This document shows positions 1 through 9,234 of a stretch of DNA of 64,000 nucleotides, piece after piece. The notes under the pieces were generated by a model. That model did no database searches. It had not been told where the DNA came from and saw only the letters and a program-made list of their open reading frames with translations. The translations under genes and the position numbers were made by a program. Source of the stretch: Winogradskyella alexanderae (GTDB lineage Bacteria > Bacteroidota > Bacteroidia > Flavobacteriales > Flavobacteriaceae); assembly GCF_020166335.1 (NCBI RefSeq), contig NZ_JAIUJR010000001.1, positions 248,001 to 312,000 on the forward strand. Direction: 5' to 3'. Within the stretch, counting starts at the first letter, position 1. Every line of letters begins with the position of its first letter.

Positions 1-1319
1 ACGCAATTGACAACTGCGTGGGTACTCCAAATACGGATCAATTAGATACAGATAATGACGGCTTTGGTGATGCTTGTGACGAGGATGATGATGGTGACGG
101 TATTCTTGATGATGACGATAACTGCCCTACTATACCCAATCCTACCCAAGAAGACTCAGATAATGACGGAATTGGTGATGCCTGCGACGACAATTCTTTT
201 GCGCCACAATTTCCTTGTGTTGATGGTCTTGCAAATGGACATCCTTGTAACGGAATAGATCTAATGAGCCAGATATCAATTGAGCAATTGGGAGGAACTG
301 GTGCTGAAGGCAATGATTCTTGGGGCTGGACAGATCCAGATACAGGTAAAGAATATGCCCTCGTAGGCACAACAACCAGTACTGCTTTTGTAGATATTAC
401 ATCTCCATCGCAACCTATTTATCTAGGTAGATTACCAACCGAAACCGTAAATAGTTTGTGGCGCGATGTTAAAACATACGCTAACCATGCTTTTATTGTT
501 AGCGAAGCTCCTGGCCATGGTATGCAGGTTTTTGATCTTACAAGATTAAGAAACGTTACAAACCCTCCAGTAATATTTAATGCTGATGCTGTTTATAATG
601 GCTTTGGTAACGCACACAATATTGTAATAAATGAAGATAGTGGATTTGCTTATGCTGTCGGGTCCGATACCTTTTCTGGTGGTCCTCATTTTGTTAACAT
701 TCAAAATCCATCAAATCCAGTGGCAGCTGGAGGATATGCTAATGATGCCTATTCTCATGATGCTCAAGTCATAACTTATAATGGTCCAGACCCTGATTAC
801 AATGGAAAAGAAATTCTTATTGGTAGTAATATTAATGAAGTAGTTCTTGTAGACGTTACGGACAAGAGCAATCCAACTCAAATTTCAACTATCAATTACA
901 GTAATATAGGATACACACATCAAGGTTGGTTTACTGAAGACATGACCTACTTTTTACTTGGCGACGAGGTAGATGAAATTGATTTTGGAATTAACTCAAG
1001 AACCATTGTTTTTGATTTTACGGATTTAGATAATCCGCAATTTCAAATGGAGTATTTTGGTCCTACAGGTGCAATTGACCACAACGGATATGTGAAAGGA
1101 AACGATTTTTATGTTGCTAATTACTCGGCTGGTTTGAGAATTGTTGATATTTCTGGAATTGATACTGGTATGATGTCAGAAATTGCCTTTTTTGACACTT
1201 ACATTCCTCACGACAATACAGCTTTTAATGGTGCTTGGAATGTCTATCCCTATTTTGACAGCGGTACTATAATTATTAGCGATATAGAAGGAGGCCTATT
1301 CATTGTACAGCGCAATTGA
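1..1319 (+). CDS. Choice-of-anchor B / LVIVD-repeat protein with thrombospondin type 3 repeats (5' truncated)
   Basis: The frame is open to the window edge (first full codon at base 3, reading A-I-D-N-C), so the true start lies upstream and only about the last 438 residues are present. The first 60 or so residues are calcium-binding thrombospondin type 3 repeats ([24 protein letters not shown]). The rest is a series of LVIVD-like blades (for example [16 protein letters not shown] and [17 protein letters not shown]), as in choice-of-anchor B proteins, which are inferred to fold as beta-propellers outside the cell. It ends in GGLFIVQRN with no recognisable T9SS sorting domain. The TGA stop is 2 nt before the next ATG, so it probably belongs to the same operon as the MbnP/MbnH-like genes. 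Its function is not known. Confidence 0.85.
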   Translation, partial: AIDNCVGTPNTDQLDTDNDGFGDACDEDDDGDGILDDDDNCPTIPNPTQEDSDNDGIGDACDDNSFAPQFPCVDGLANGHPCNGIDLMSQISIEQLGGTGAEGNDSWGWTDPDTGKEYALVGTTTSTAFVDITSPSQPIYLGRLPTETVNSLWRDVKTYANHAFIVSEAPGHGMQVFDLTRLRNVTNPPVIFNADAVYNGFGNAHNIVINEDSGFAYAVGSDTFSGGPHFVNIQNPSNPVAAGGYANDAYSHDAQVITYNGPDPDYNGKEILIGSNINEVVLVDVTDKSNPTQISTINYSNIGYTHQGWFTEDMTYFLLGDEVDEIDFGINSRTIVFDFTDLDNPQFQMEYFGPTGAIDHNGYVKGNDFYVANYSAGLRIVDISGIDTGMMSEIAFFDTYIPHDNTAFNGAWNVYPYFDSGTIIISDIEGGLFIVQRN

Positions 1320-1321
1320 TT

Positions 1322-2650
1322 ATGAAATTAGGTTTTCTGAAATATTTGTTTATTGTTCTTATTGTCATTAGTTGCTCCAACGATGACCCTGCAACAACTA
1401 GTAATACACCAGAAATAATTTCAGTTGAATCCTTTGGAGGTTCAAACAATGACAGTGCACAATCTGTAATTGCAACAATAGATGGTGGGTACGCAGTAAT
1501 GGGTTATACACAAAGTAACGATGGCGATATTACTGATAAGCAAGACACTAGTTTTGACTTTTGGGTCATAAAATTTAACGCTCAAAACATTATCGAATGG
1601 CAGAAAACTTATGGTGGTAGCGCAGATGATAGAGGTAACTGTATTATCCAAACTTCTGATGGAGGTTTTGCTCTTTTAGGATTTAGTTTCAGTGACGATA
1701 TTGATGTAACAAATAATGAAGGGCTTCAAGATTTTTGGTTAGTCCGTTTAGATGCCTTTGGTAACTTACTCTGGCAAAAATCCTATGGATTTGAAGGTGC
1801 TGATTCTGGGATTTCAATAATAGAAACCAACGATCAAGGATTTCTTCTATCTGGAATAATCGATGTAACTGCATCTGGAGGGCAAGGCGCAACTAATAAA
1901 GCTCTGCAAAAACATGCTGGTGGTGACTATTGGCTTCTAAAAGTGGATGAAGTCGGAAGCTTGGAATGGAGCAATTACTTTGGTGGTAACTTTACCGATA
2001 CGCCTTATGGAATTATTCAAAAAGAGAATAATGGATATTTAATTCTTGGAAGCTCAGATAGCAGTGATACAGATATTTCTAATAATTTAGGTTCTTACGA
2101 CTTTTGGTTAATAGATGTTGCCCCCGATGGTACGCTTATATCCGAAAAATCATTTGGCGGTACTCAAATAGACGAAGGGAGAGCCATTATAGCCACTCCA
2201 GACGGAAACTATCTATTAGCTGGAGACACGCGAAGTAATGACGTAAACATTTCATCAAATAACGGTGGTGCCGATTTGTGGCTTGCTAAAGTTTCACCCT
2301 CAGGTAATCTCATATGGGAGAGAAACATTGGAGGTTCTAATTTTGATGTTGCAAGGGCAATCAAATCTTCCAAAAACGGCAATTTTATTCTGGCAGGTAG
2401 TTCTAGAAGTAGTGATGTTGATGTTGCTAGCAATAAAGGCCAGAACGATGCTTGGGTGCTTAAGATAGATGGCAATGGTGAAGTTATTTGGGAACGTACA
2501 ATTGGTGGCTCAAACATAGACTTTGCCTATGATGTTGCACAACTAAATGATGGATCAATAATTGCTGTGGGTGATACTACCAGTGATGATGGAGATATAA
2601 TTGTAAATAAAGGATTTACTGATCTTTTGGTAATAAAAATCGAAAACTAA
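1322..2650 (+). CDS. Surface lipoprotein with seven propeller-like repeats
   Basis: A 443-residue predicted lipoprotein. The start is set at the ATG of 1322; a TTG six bases earlier overlaps the preceding stop. The signal peptide ends in a lipobox with the lipidated Cys at residue 18 (VISC), followed by SNDD, an acidic tract resembling Bacteroidota lipoprotein export signals for surface display. The mature part holds seven repeats of roughly 55-60 residues, each opening with a GGSNND-like motif, continuing with DGGYAVMG or similar and closing with DFWVIKFN-like strands. The count suggests a seven-bladed beta-propeller (inference). Its stop overlaps the next start as TAATG, which indicates translational coupling to the MbnP-like gene. 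No enzymatic motif is visible, so a binding or scaffolding role is only a guess. Confidence 0.85.
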   Translation: MKLGFLKYLFIVLIVISCSNDDPATTSNTPEIISVESFGGSNNDSAQSVIATIDGGYAVMGYTQSNDGDITDKQDTSFDFWVIKFNAQNIIEWQKTYGGSADDRGNCIIQTSDGGFALLGFSFSDDIDVTNNEGLQDFWLVRLDAFGNLLWQKSYGFEGADSGISIIETNDQGFLLSGIIDVTASGGQGATNKALQKHAGGDYWLLKVDEVGSLEWSNYFGGNFTDTPYGIIQKENNGYLILGSSDSSDTDISNNLGSYDFWLIDVAPDGTLISEKSFGGTQIDEGRAIIATPDGNYLLAGDTRSNDVNISSNNGGADLWLAKVSPSGNLIWERNIGGSNFDVARAIKSSKNGNFILAGSSRSSDVDVASNKGQNDAWVLKIDGNGEVIWERTIGGSNIDFAYDVAQLNDGSIIAVGDTTSDDGDIIVNKGFTDLLVIKIEN

Positions 2651-3411
2651 TGAAAAAATCATTCGTGTTTCTGACCTTATCTATGCTGTTTTTGTTTTGT
2701 TGCAGCGATGACGATGGCAACCAACCATTGGAAATAATGACTACTTTTAAATTTTCCCATAATTGGGATGGTGCATTGGTAACCAACATCAATTTTAATG
2801 CAATTCAATATACAAATGCCAATGGCGACCTTCTGAGTATTGAACGATTGAGATATGTAGTGTCAGATATTGTTTTTTCCAATAATGAAAGAACAATTGA
2901 ATTAGATATGCACCATCTCATTGATGTTACAAATAATGACATGGTTTTTACACCACAAGAGTCAATTCCATCGGGAACTTACAATGTCTCTTTTACCTTC
3001 GGTTTAGATAATGAAGATAATTCTCAAAATCTGCCGGATTTAAATACCGCCAACTTTAATGTGCCTCAAAACTTAGGTGGTGGTTATCATTATATGCAAT
3101 TAGACGGGAAATTTGTTAATGCTAATATGGAGGAGCAAGGTTATAATTATCATGCCATTAGAGCTGCAGATAATCCAGGGCCTAATCCTACGTTTCCTCA
3201 AGATACGTTTTTTGAGGTTGATTTAGGAAGTATTGATATAACCACAAACGTTGAAATTGAAGTAGAAATGAACATTGCACAATGGTTTAAAGAACCTAAC
3301 TTATGGGATCTAAATATACTAAACCAAATGCTCATGCCTAATTCTCAGGCTCAAATTTTAATGTTTCAAAATGGCCAAAACGTTTTTAGCTTAGGAGATG
3401 TTTCGCAGTAG
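2650..3411 (+). CDS. MbnP-family copper-binding lipoprotein
   Basis: A 253-residue lipoprotein. The lipid Cys is residue 18, followed by SDDD, a good match to an acidic surface-export signal. The body matches the MbnP/CorA-like family: an N-terminal beta-strand with H37-N-W39, the LRYVVSDI segment, and GGYHYMQLDGKF near residue 145. Known members bind copper and carry a kynurenine made from tryptophan by the partner di-haem enzyme MbnH. That partner is encoded immediately downstream with a 14-nt overlap, which strongly supports the call. Trp occurs at residues 39, 212 and 219; which one might be converted cannot be decided here. Copper binding is inferred from the family and the neighbour. 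Confidence 0.8.
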   Translation: MKKSFVFLTLSMLFLFCCSDDDGNQPLEIMTTFKFSHNWDGALVTNINFNAIQYTNANGDLLSIERLRYVVSDIVFSNNERTIELDMHHLIDVTNNDMVFTPQESIPSGTYNVSFTFGLDNEDNSQNLPDLNTANFNVPQNLGGGYHYMQLDGKFVNANMEEQGYNYHAIRAADNPGPNPTFPQDTFFEVDLGSIDITTNVEIEVEMNIAQWFKEPNLWDLNILNQMLMPNSQAQILMFQNGQNVFSLGDVSQ

Positions 3412-4480
3412 AAGAATACGTTTAATCTGGCGCCTTATGACCATTGTTTCTGCATTGGTAAGCATGAGTTGTTCTAATGATGAATCAAATTTTTCACCAA
3501 CGGAACAACCTTTGGAAATACCTGAAATTTTTGCAGATAATATTCTATCACCAATTATTCCTACAGATAATCCACAGACAATTGAGGGTGTTGCACTAGG
3601 CAAGAAACTATTTTTTGACAAGATTCTTTCTGCCAATGGTACAAAATCTTGCGCTTCGTGTCATTCACAGCAAAACGCGTTTACGGATAACACACCAACT
3701 AGCACAGGTATCGATGGCATTGCCGGTAATAGAAACTCTATGCCTTTGTTCAATCTTGCTTGGAACTACAGTGACAGATTTAACTGGGACGGTAAAGCGC
3801 TAAGTTTAGAAAGGCAAGCCGAAGAACCCGTTGAAAATCCAATTGAACTTCATAGCGATTGGGACAACGTTGTATCCCGATTGCAAGCACATCCAGAGTA
3901 TCCTAGTCTTTTTGAAAAGGCATTCAATACATCCATAATTTCTAAAGAATTAACCACCAAAGCAATTGCTCAATTTGAAAGAACCTTAATCTCTGCGAAT
4001 TCAAAGTTTGATAATTATTTTTTGGGTACAGCAACACTTACCGATCAAGAATTAAATGGGCTAGATATATTTCTTCGTGAAGATAAAGGAGACTGCTTTC
4101 ATTGCCATGGGAGTCCAAATAATCCGCTTTGGACAGATAATGAGTTCCATAACAATGGACTGGACAGCATTTTTACGGACTTGGGCCTTGGTGCAGTGAC
4201 AGGAGACCCTAACGATAATGCTAAATTCCGTACGCCATCATTAAGAAATCTAGCGTTTACCGCACCTTATATGCACGATGGTAGATTTGCAACTCTAGAA
4301 GAAGTCATAGACTTTTATAGTGAGGGTTTACAGGATTCTCCTACGATAGATCCCTTGATGAAAAAAGTCGATGAAGGTGGTGTTCAATTAACGGAAGAAG
4401 AAAAAACAGATTTAAAGGCTTTTCTACTTACGTTATCTGATTCTTCATTTCTTACAAATCCAGTATTTCAAGAACAATAA
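3398..4480 (+). CDS. Di-haem cytochrome c peroxidase / MbnH-MauG-like lipoprotein
   Basis: A 360-residue di-haem protein with two CxxCH sites: Cys85-Ala-Ser-Cys88-His89 and Cys233-Phe-His-Cys236-His237. Between them is the FNWDGKALSLERQAEEP region typical of the CcpA/MauG superfamily, and near the C-terminus are TPSLRNLAFT and APYMHDGRF. The signal peptide has a basic start (RSRRIR) and a lipobox Cys at residue 25, so it is probably lipid-anchored. The ATG at 3398 lies inside the end of the MbnP-like gene; it is preferred because a later ATG would remove the basic n-region. With its MbnP neighbour it is best read as an MbnH-type enzyme oxidising a Trp of the partner. An ordinary hydrogen-peroxide-reducing peroxidase is the alternative. 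Confidence 0.88.
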   Translation: MFRSRRIRLIWRLMTIVSALVSMSCSNDESNFSPTEQPLEIPEIFADNILSPIIPTDNPQTIEGVALGKKLFFDKILSANGTKSCASCHSQQNAFTDNTPTSTGIDGIAGNRNSMPLFNLAWNYSDRFNWDGKALSLERQAEEPVENPIELHSDWDNVVSRLQAHPEYPSLFEKAFNTSIISKELTTKAIAQFERTLISANSKFDNYFLGTATLTDQELNGLDIFLREDKGDCFHCHGSPNNPLWTDNEFHNNGLDSIFTDLGLGAVTGDPNDNAKFRTPSLRNLAFTAPYMHDGRFATLEEVIDFYSEGLQDSPTIDPLMKKVDEGGVQLTEEEKTDLKAFLLTLSDSSFLTNPVFQEQ

Positions 4481-4561
4481 AATTGGAACTCTTAAAATAA
4501 TTAGTGTATTTCATCGAAAAATACCGTTGTTAATCTGTGATTTTAAAAGATTTTATCTAAA

Positions 4562-4583
4562 TTCATTTTGCCCTTAAAATGAA
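4562..4583 (+). promoter_or_regulatory. Perfect 8-6-8 inverted repeat just before the zinc-ribbon-like gene
   Basis: TTCATTTT, a 6-nt spacer (gccctt) and AAAATGAA form a perfect inverted repeat ending 3 nt before the first ATG of the small Cys/His protein. It could be an operator or an mRNA hairpin over the translation start. There is no T-tract, so it is not a terminator. Confidence 0.5.
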
Positions 4584-4586
4584 CTA

Positions 4587-4832
4587 ATGATGAGAACCTA
4601 CACTGATATTGCATTGCCCTGCGCAGTCCTTGGACACAATTACCATAAACTAAAAGACAACTCTGACCAAACCTCTCAAATAATCTGCAAAAACTGTGGA
4701 ATCGTTGTAAATACAGATCTTGAAGGAAATTTTGATCATGTTCACAATCCCAAAACGCACATTCAAGGTACACTCAGAAAACTATACCATTTAAAACTTC
4801 AATTTCTAAAGAGAAGTTCACATGCCTCATAG
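4587..4832 (+). CDS. Small Cys/His (zinc-ribbon-like) hypothetical protein
   Basis: An 81-residue protein of unknown function. It has a C-x4-GH segment near the start (PCAVLGHNYH) followed by CKNCG, giving a Cys/His set that could bind one zinc ion, and a basic C-terminus (RKLYHLKLQFLKRSS). Two tandem ATG codons (4587, 4590) could start it. It stands alone between the MbnH-like gene and the SUF operon and is directly preceded by a perfect inverted repeat. Layout and codon use look genuine, but the zinc site is an inference from spacing. Confidence 0.6.
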   Translation: MMRTYTDIALPCAVLGHNYHKLKDNSDQTSQIICKNCGIVVNTDLEGNFDHVHNPKTHIQGTLRKLYHLKLQFLKRSSHAS

Positions 4833-4853
4833 ATAGTTAAATCCTATGAAATC

Positions 4854-4878
4854 ATATGCTAATATAATGTTAGCATAT
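4854..4878 (+). promoter_or_regulatory. 25-bp palindrome upstream of the SUF promoter (candidate operator)
   Basis: ATATGCTAA and TTAGCATAT are perfect 9-bp arms around a 7-nt spacer (tataatg). The palindrome ends 23 nt upstream of the -7 box TATATTTG and so would touch or overlap the -33 region, a position suited to a repressor or activator of Fe-S cluster assembly. The regulator is unknown. Confidence 0.55.
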
Positions 4879-4901
4879 ATGGTTTAAGGCTGGTTATCTC
4901 G

Positions 4902-4909
4902 TATATTTG
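4902..4909 (+). promoter_or_regulatory. SUF operon promoter -7 box
   Basis: TATATTTG is an exact match to the Bacteroidota TAnnTTTG element. It lies 32 nt before the sufA ATG, giving a predicted leader of roughly 27 nt. No clear TTG is visible at the expected -33 distance, which would fit a promoter needing activation. Confidence 0.6.
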
Positions 4910-4941
4910 CATTCAATTTAGAACGAATCTAGTTAGACGAT

Positions 4942-5271
4942 ATGATTAAAGTATCTGAACAAGCTAAGAAAAAAGTCATAGAGCTTATGACTGATGATGG
5001 TTACAATCCAAACACGGATTACATTAGAGTTGGTGTAAAAAGTGGTGGATGCTCCGGGCTTTCTTATGATTTAAAGTTTGACAAAGAACAAGCTGAAGGT
5101 GATAAGGTTTTTGAAGACAATGGCATTAAAATCATTGTAGACAAAAAAAGCTTTCTGTATTTAATTGGTACAACATTAGAATATTCCGGCGGTCTTAATG
5201 GAACGGGTTTTGTTTTTAACAATCCCAATGCCAACCGAACCTGCGGTTGCGGAGAATCATTTTCACTTTAA
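4942..5271 (+). CDS. sufA: A-type Fe-S carrier protein (SufA/IscA/HesB family)
   Basis: A 109-residue cytoplasmic protein of normal A-type carrier length. The three conserved cysteines are present: Cys37 in SGGCSGLSY, and Cys101 and Cys103 in the C-terminal TCGCGESF. Family members accept Fe-S clusters from the SufBCD scaffold and pass them to target enzymes. It is the first gene of the SUF operon, 9 nt ahead of sufB, with a palindrome and a TATATTTG box upstream. ErpA-like function cannot be excluded by sequence alone, but the operon position favours SufA. Confidence 0.93.
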   Translation: MIKVSEQAKKKVIELMTDDGYNPNTDYIRVGVKSGGCSGLSYDLKFDKEQAEGDKVFEDNGIKIIVDKKSFLYLIGTTLEYSGGLNGTGFVFNNPNANRTCGCGESFSL

Positions 5272-5280
5272 AAATAACTC

Positions 5281-6729
5281 ATGAGTAAATATACAGAAGA
5301 CGATTTAAGAGAAGAGTTAAAAACCAAAGAGTACGAATATGGTTTTTATACGGATATAGAATCAGATACCTTCCCTAACGGGTTAAACGAAGACGTTGTT
5401 AGGGCAATATCCAGAAAGAAGGAAGAGCCTGAGTGGATGACAGAGTGGCGATTAGAAGCTTTTAAAGCTTGGAAGGAAATGGTTGAGCCAGAATGGGCGA
5501 ATGTAAACTATGAAAAACCAAATTTCCAAGCAATTTCCTATTATTCTGCACCAAATAGTAAACCTAAATATAATAGTTTAGATGAAGTAGATCCTGAGCT
5601 GTTAGCTACGTTTGATAAACTAGGAATCTCTTTAGATGAACAGAAAAAGCTCGCCGGAGTGGCTATGGATGTTGTAGTAGACTCTGTTTCTGTTGCAACA
5701 ACTTTTAAAGAAACATTGGCTGAAAAGGGAATTATTTTTATGAGTATTTCGGAAGCAATACACAAACATCCGGAATTAGTAAAAAAATACATTGGTACAG
5801 TGGTACCCCAAAAAGATAACTTTTATGCTGCGCTTAACAGCGCTGTATTTAGTGACGGATCATTTTGTTATATCCCAAAAGGTGTAAAATGTCCAATGGA
5901 ACTATCAACATATTTTAGAATAAATCAAGCTGGTACCGGTCAATTTGAAAGGACACTTGTTATTGCAGACGAGGGCAGTTATGTTAGTTACTTAGAAGGT
6001 TGTACCGCCCCAAGTAGAGATGAAAATCAATTACATGCTGCGGTAGTAGAACTTATAGCTCTTGATAATGCGGAAATAAAATACTCTACAGTTCAGAATT
6101 GGTATCCTGGAAATTCTGAAGGTAAAGGTGGTGTGTACAATTTTGTAACGAAGCGTGGACTTTGCGAAACAAATGCAAAAATTTCATGGACACAGGTTGA
6201 AACCGGAAGTGCTGTAACTTGGAAATACCCTTCTTGTGTGCTAAAAGGCGATAATTCGGTTGGTGAATTCTATTCTATTGCTGTTACTAACAACTTTCAG
6301 CAGGCAGATACAGGGACTAAAATGGTTCATTTAGGCAACAATACTAAATCCACGATTATATCAAAAGGGATTTCTGCTGGTAAATCCCAGAATTCTTATC
6401 GCGGTTTAGTTCAAATAAGTCCAAGAGCAAAAAATGCTCGTAATTTTTCACAATGCGATAGTTTGTTGATGGGTAACGAGTGTGGTGCACACACGTTCCC
6501 ATACATTGAGGCAAAAAATAAAACGGCTCAAATTGAGCACGAAGCAACAACAAGTAAAATCGGTGAGGATCAAATATTTTATTGTAACCAGCGTGGTATT
6601 GATACGGAAAAAGCTATTGCGCTTATTGTAAACGGCTTTAGCAAAGAAGTATTAAATAAGCTTCCTATGGAATTTGCTGTTGAAGCTCAAAAATTACTTG
6701 AAATAAGTTTAGAAGGTTCTGTGGGATAG
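5281..6729 (+). CDS. sufB: Fe-S cluster assembly scaffold SufB
   Basis: A 482-residue protein, full length for SufB. The C-terminal half is the beta-helix core shared with SufD ([33 protein letters not shown]) and ends with the conserved [22 protein letters not shown] segment and nearby acidic residues used in cluster assembly. In the SufBC2D complex it is the site where sulfur and iron are assembled. The next gene in the operon is a lipoprotein rather than sufC, which is unusual. Confidence 0.97.
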   Translation: MSKYTEDDLREELKTKEYEYGFYTDIESDTFPNGLNEDVVRAISRKKEEPEWMTEWRLEAFKAWKEMVEPEWANVNYEKPNFQAISYYSAPNSKPKYNSLDEVDPELLATFDKLGISLDEQKKLAGVAMDVVVDSVSVATTFKETLAEKGIIFMSISEAIHKHPELVKKYIGTVVPQKDNFYAALNSAVFSDGSFCYIPKGVKCPMELSTYFRINQAGTGQFERTLVIADEGSYVSYLEGCTAPSRDENQLHAAVVELIALDNAEIKYSTVQNWYPGNSEGKGGVYNFVTKRGLCETNAKISWTQVETGSAVTWKYPSCVLKGDNSVGEFYSIAVTNNFQQADTGTKMVHLGNNTKSTIISKGISAGKSQNSYRGLVQISPRAKNARNFSQCDSLLMGNECGAHTFPYIEAKNKTAQIEHEATTSKIGEDQIFYCNQRGIDTEKAIALIVNGFSKEVLNKLPMEFAVEAQKLLEISLEGSVG

Positions 6730-6738
6730 TTGATTTAC

Positions 6739-7152
6739 ATGAAAAAACTAATTTTCATATTCATCTTGGCGGTTTGTTTTTCAAATTGTAAAAACGAGCC
6801 AAAAGTAAACGCTAGCTTAGAAGAAAACAGGGCAAAATCTTACGACGCTAACGACGGTTATATTACTATAAAAGGCGACTTTGTTTATGATGCCAATAAA
6901 AACGCTGCGGTATTACAAACACCAACTGATATTTACGGTGTAATCATTGACGAAAATACTAAAGCACTTGATGAAAAAGTAAAGCCTTTCAAGGAAGATT
7001 TGTATACCTCGGTCCCGGTTACAATTAGAGTTAAGAAGGTTGTAAATACCAATGAGGGAAGCCTTTGGAAATACAATCTTGAAATTAAAGAAATATTGAA
7101 GGTGGAAGCACCTGATCTAAATAAAGACGACGTTATTAAACTAGGAAATTAA
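6739..7152 (+). CDS. Small lipoprotein of unknown function inside the SUF operon
   Basis: A 137-residue protein starting at the ATG of 6739; a TTG nine bases earlier directly follows the sufB stop and is less likely. [17 protein letters not shown] is a signal peptide with a probable lipidated Cys at residue 17, although Asn at -1 is an unusual lipobox residue. The rest looks like one small beta-rich domain ([20 protein letters not shown], then [10 protein letters not shown]). It lies between sufB and sufC with 5-9 nt gaps and must be co-transcribed, although its product would leave the cytoplasm where SufBCD works. No function is recognised. Confidence 0.8.
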   Translation: MKKLIFIFILAVCFSNCKNEPKVNASLEENRAKSYDANDGYITIKGDFVYDANKNAAVLQTPTDIYGVIIDENTKALDEKVKPFKEDLYTSVPVTIRVKKVVNTNEGSLWKYNLEIKEILKVEAPDLNKDDVIKLGN

Positions 7153-7157
7153 AAACT

Positions 7158-7910
7158 ATGTTAAAAATAAAGAATTTACATGCTAGTGTAGAAGACAAGG
7201 CCATTTTAAGAGGTATAGATCTTCATGTTAAACCAGGTGAGGTTCATGCAATTATGGGCCCAAATGGTTCTGGAAAAAGTACCTTAGCTTCAGTTGTGGC
7301 AGGTAAAGAAGAATATGAGGTTGACAGTGGTGAAATCATATTAGATGGTGAGAATATTAACGAGCTAGGGCCGGAAGAACGTGCCCACAAAGGCATATTC
7401 CTTTCATTTCAATATCCTGTTGAAATCCCTGGCGTAAGTGTAACAAACTTTGTTAAAACAGCAATTAATGAAACGCGCAAAGCAAAAGGGCTAGAGGACA
7501 TGCCAGCTAATGAAATGCTTAAGCTAATCCGAGAAAAGTCAGAGTTATTAGAGATAGACCGCAAGTTTTTATCGCGCTCTTTGAACGAAGGGTTCTCTGG
7601 AGGAGAGAAAAAACGTAATGAGATATTTCAAATGGCAATGCTAGAACCAAAACTAGCTATACTAGATGAAACAGACTCTGGTTTAGATATAGATGCACTT
7701 CGTATTGTTGCTAATGGCGTTAATAAATTAAAATCTAAAGACAATGCGGTAATTGTTATAACACATTACCAAAGGCTTTTGGATTATATAATACCTGACT
7801 ACGTACATGTGTTACACAATGGACGTATCGTTAAAACAGGCAATAAAGAACTAGCACACGAGTTGGAGGCTAAAGGTTACGACTGGGTAAAAGAAGAAGT
7901 AAACGCTTAA
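7158..7910 (+). CDS. sufC: Fe-S cluster assembly ATPase SufC
   Basis: A 250-residue ABC-type ATPase. The Walker A motif GPNGSGKST spans residues 34-42, the signature motif is the SufC variant [11 protein letters not shown], Walker B is [12 protein letters not shown], and the switch His lies in [12 protein letters not shown]. It has no membrane domain, as expected: SufC dimers power conformational change of the SufB-SufD core. It starts 5 nt after the inserted lipoprotein gene and 10 nt before sufD. Confidence 0.97.
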   Translation: MLKIKNLHASVEDKAILRGIDLHVKPGEVHAIMGPNGSGKSTLASVVAGKEEYEVDSGEIILDGENINELGPEERAHKGIFLSFQYPVEIPGVSVTNFVKTAINETRKAKGLEDMPANEMLKLIREKSELLEIDRKFLSRSLNEGFSGGEKKRNEIFQMAMLEPKLAILDETDSGLDIDALRIVANGVNKLKSKDNAVIVITHYQRLLDYIIPDYVHVLHNGRIVKTGNKELAHELEAKGYDWVKEEVNA

Positions 7911-7920
7911 TATTGAGCAA

Positions 7921-9234
7921 ATGGAATTAAAAGAAAAGCTAGTATCCTCGTTTATGGCGTTTGAGAATATGGTAGACGTAGACTCTCCCGTACATGACAT
8001 AAGGACTGAAGCCATTAAAACTTTTGAAACTGAAGGGTTTCCTACTAAACGCCAAGAGGCTTGGAAATACACCTCACTAAATTCAATTTTAAAATATGAT
8101 TATAGTGTGTTTCCTAAACACGAAAATGCGCTAGAATTTAAGGATATTAAAAAATACTTTGTACATAATATAGATGCTTACAAAATCATTTTCATAGATG
8201 GGAAATACGCATCGCATTTATCACAAACAACCCATGACGGTATAGACGTGTGCTTAATGTCTTCAGCATTGGCAAAACCAAAATATAGATTAGTAATAGA
8301 AAACTATTTCAATAAAATTGCCTCTAAAGATGGGTTGTCATCATTAAACACTGCATTTTCTGCTGAAGGTGCTTACATTCATATTCCAAAAAATAAATTA
8401 GTAGAAAAACCTATTCAGATTATTCATTTTTCTACAGGAAATGAATCTGCCCTCATGTTGCAACCACGAAATCTCATCGTAGTAGATGAAAATTCGCATG
8501 TTCAAATTATAGAGCGTCATCAAAGCCTAACTGATAATCCTGTTCTCACAAATAGTGTGACTGAAATATTTACCAATAAAAGAGCTATCGTAGATTACTA
8601 CAAAATTCAAAATGATAGACAATCTGCTTCATTAATTGACAATACCTTCATTAATCAAAAACAAGAAAGTATTGCTAAAGTGCATACCTTTTCTTTTGGT
8701 GGCAAGCTTACACGCAATAACCTTAATTTCTATCAAAATGGCGAGCGGATAGATTCAACAATGAAGGGTATAACAATTATTGGTGCCAAACAGCATGTAG
8801 ATCACAACACTTTGGTGCACCATATAGAACCTAATTGTGAGAGCCACCAAGACTACAAAGGAATTTTTGATGATCGTTCAACAGGTGTTTTTAATGGTAA
8901 GGTTATTGTTGAAAAGGAAGCACAAAAAACAAATGCCTACCAAGCTAATAATAACATTCTTATGAGTGATAAGGCAAGCATAAACACAAAACCACAACTT
9001 GAGATTTTTGCAGATGACGTAAAATGTTCTCATGGTTGTACTATAGGCCAACTAGATGAAAATGCCCTTTTTTATCTGAGATCCAGAGGCATCCCAGAAA
9101 AGGAAGCTAGAGCTTTACTAATGTTTGCTTTTAGCAATAATGTGTTAGACTCCGTTAAAATTCCAGAAATAAAAAATAGTATAACCAAAATTATTGCAAA
9201 TAAGCTAGGTGTAAACATAGGATTTGACCTTTAA
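7921..9234 (+). CDS. sufD: Fe-S cluster assembly protein SufD
   Basis: A 437-residue SufB paralogue that pairs with SufB in the SufBC2D scaffold. The N-terminal part is helical (QEAWKYTSL is the usual SufD signature). The beta-helix core follows, with GGKLTRNNLNFYQNGE and the C-terminal DDVKCSHGCTIGQLDENALFYLRSRGI segment containing the conserved HG element. It lies between sufC and sufS, and its TAA is directly adjacent to the sufS ATG. Confidence 0.96.
   Translation: MELKEKLVSSFMAFENMVDVDSPVHDIRTEAIKTFETEGFPTKRQEAWKYTSLNSILKYDYSVFPKHENALEFKDIKKYFVHNIDAYKIIFIDGKYASHLSQTTHDGIDVCLMSSALAKPKYRLVIENYFNKIASKDGLSSLNTAFSAEGAYIHIPKNKLVEKPIQIIHFSTGNESALMLQPRNLIVVDENSHVQIIERHQSLTDNPVLTNSVTEIFTNKRAIVDYYKIQNDRQSASLIDNTFINQKQESIAKVHTFSFGGKLTRNNLNFYQNGERIDSTMKGITIIGAKQHVDHNTLVHHIEPNCESHQDYKGIFDDRSTGVFNGKVIVEKEAQKTNAYQANNNILMSDKASINTKPQLEIFADDVKCSHGCTIGQLDENALFYLRSRGIPEKEARALLMFAFSNNVLDSVKIPEIKNSITKIIANKLGVNIGFDL

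Noticed and set aside
3392-3400. The AGGAG immediately before the MbnH-like ATG as a Shine-Dalgarno site
   Set aside because: It lies only 1 nt upstream, far too close for ribosome placement, and Bacteroidota rarely depend on such sites.
4481-4586. Possible defence, phage or integron cargo elsewhere in the window
   Set aside because: No integrase, transposase, recombinase, toxin-antitoxin, restriction or CRISPR-associated genes were seen. Composition and gene order look like core chromosome throughout.
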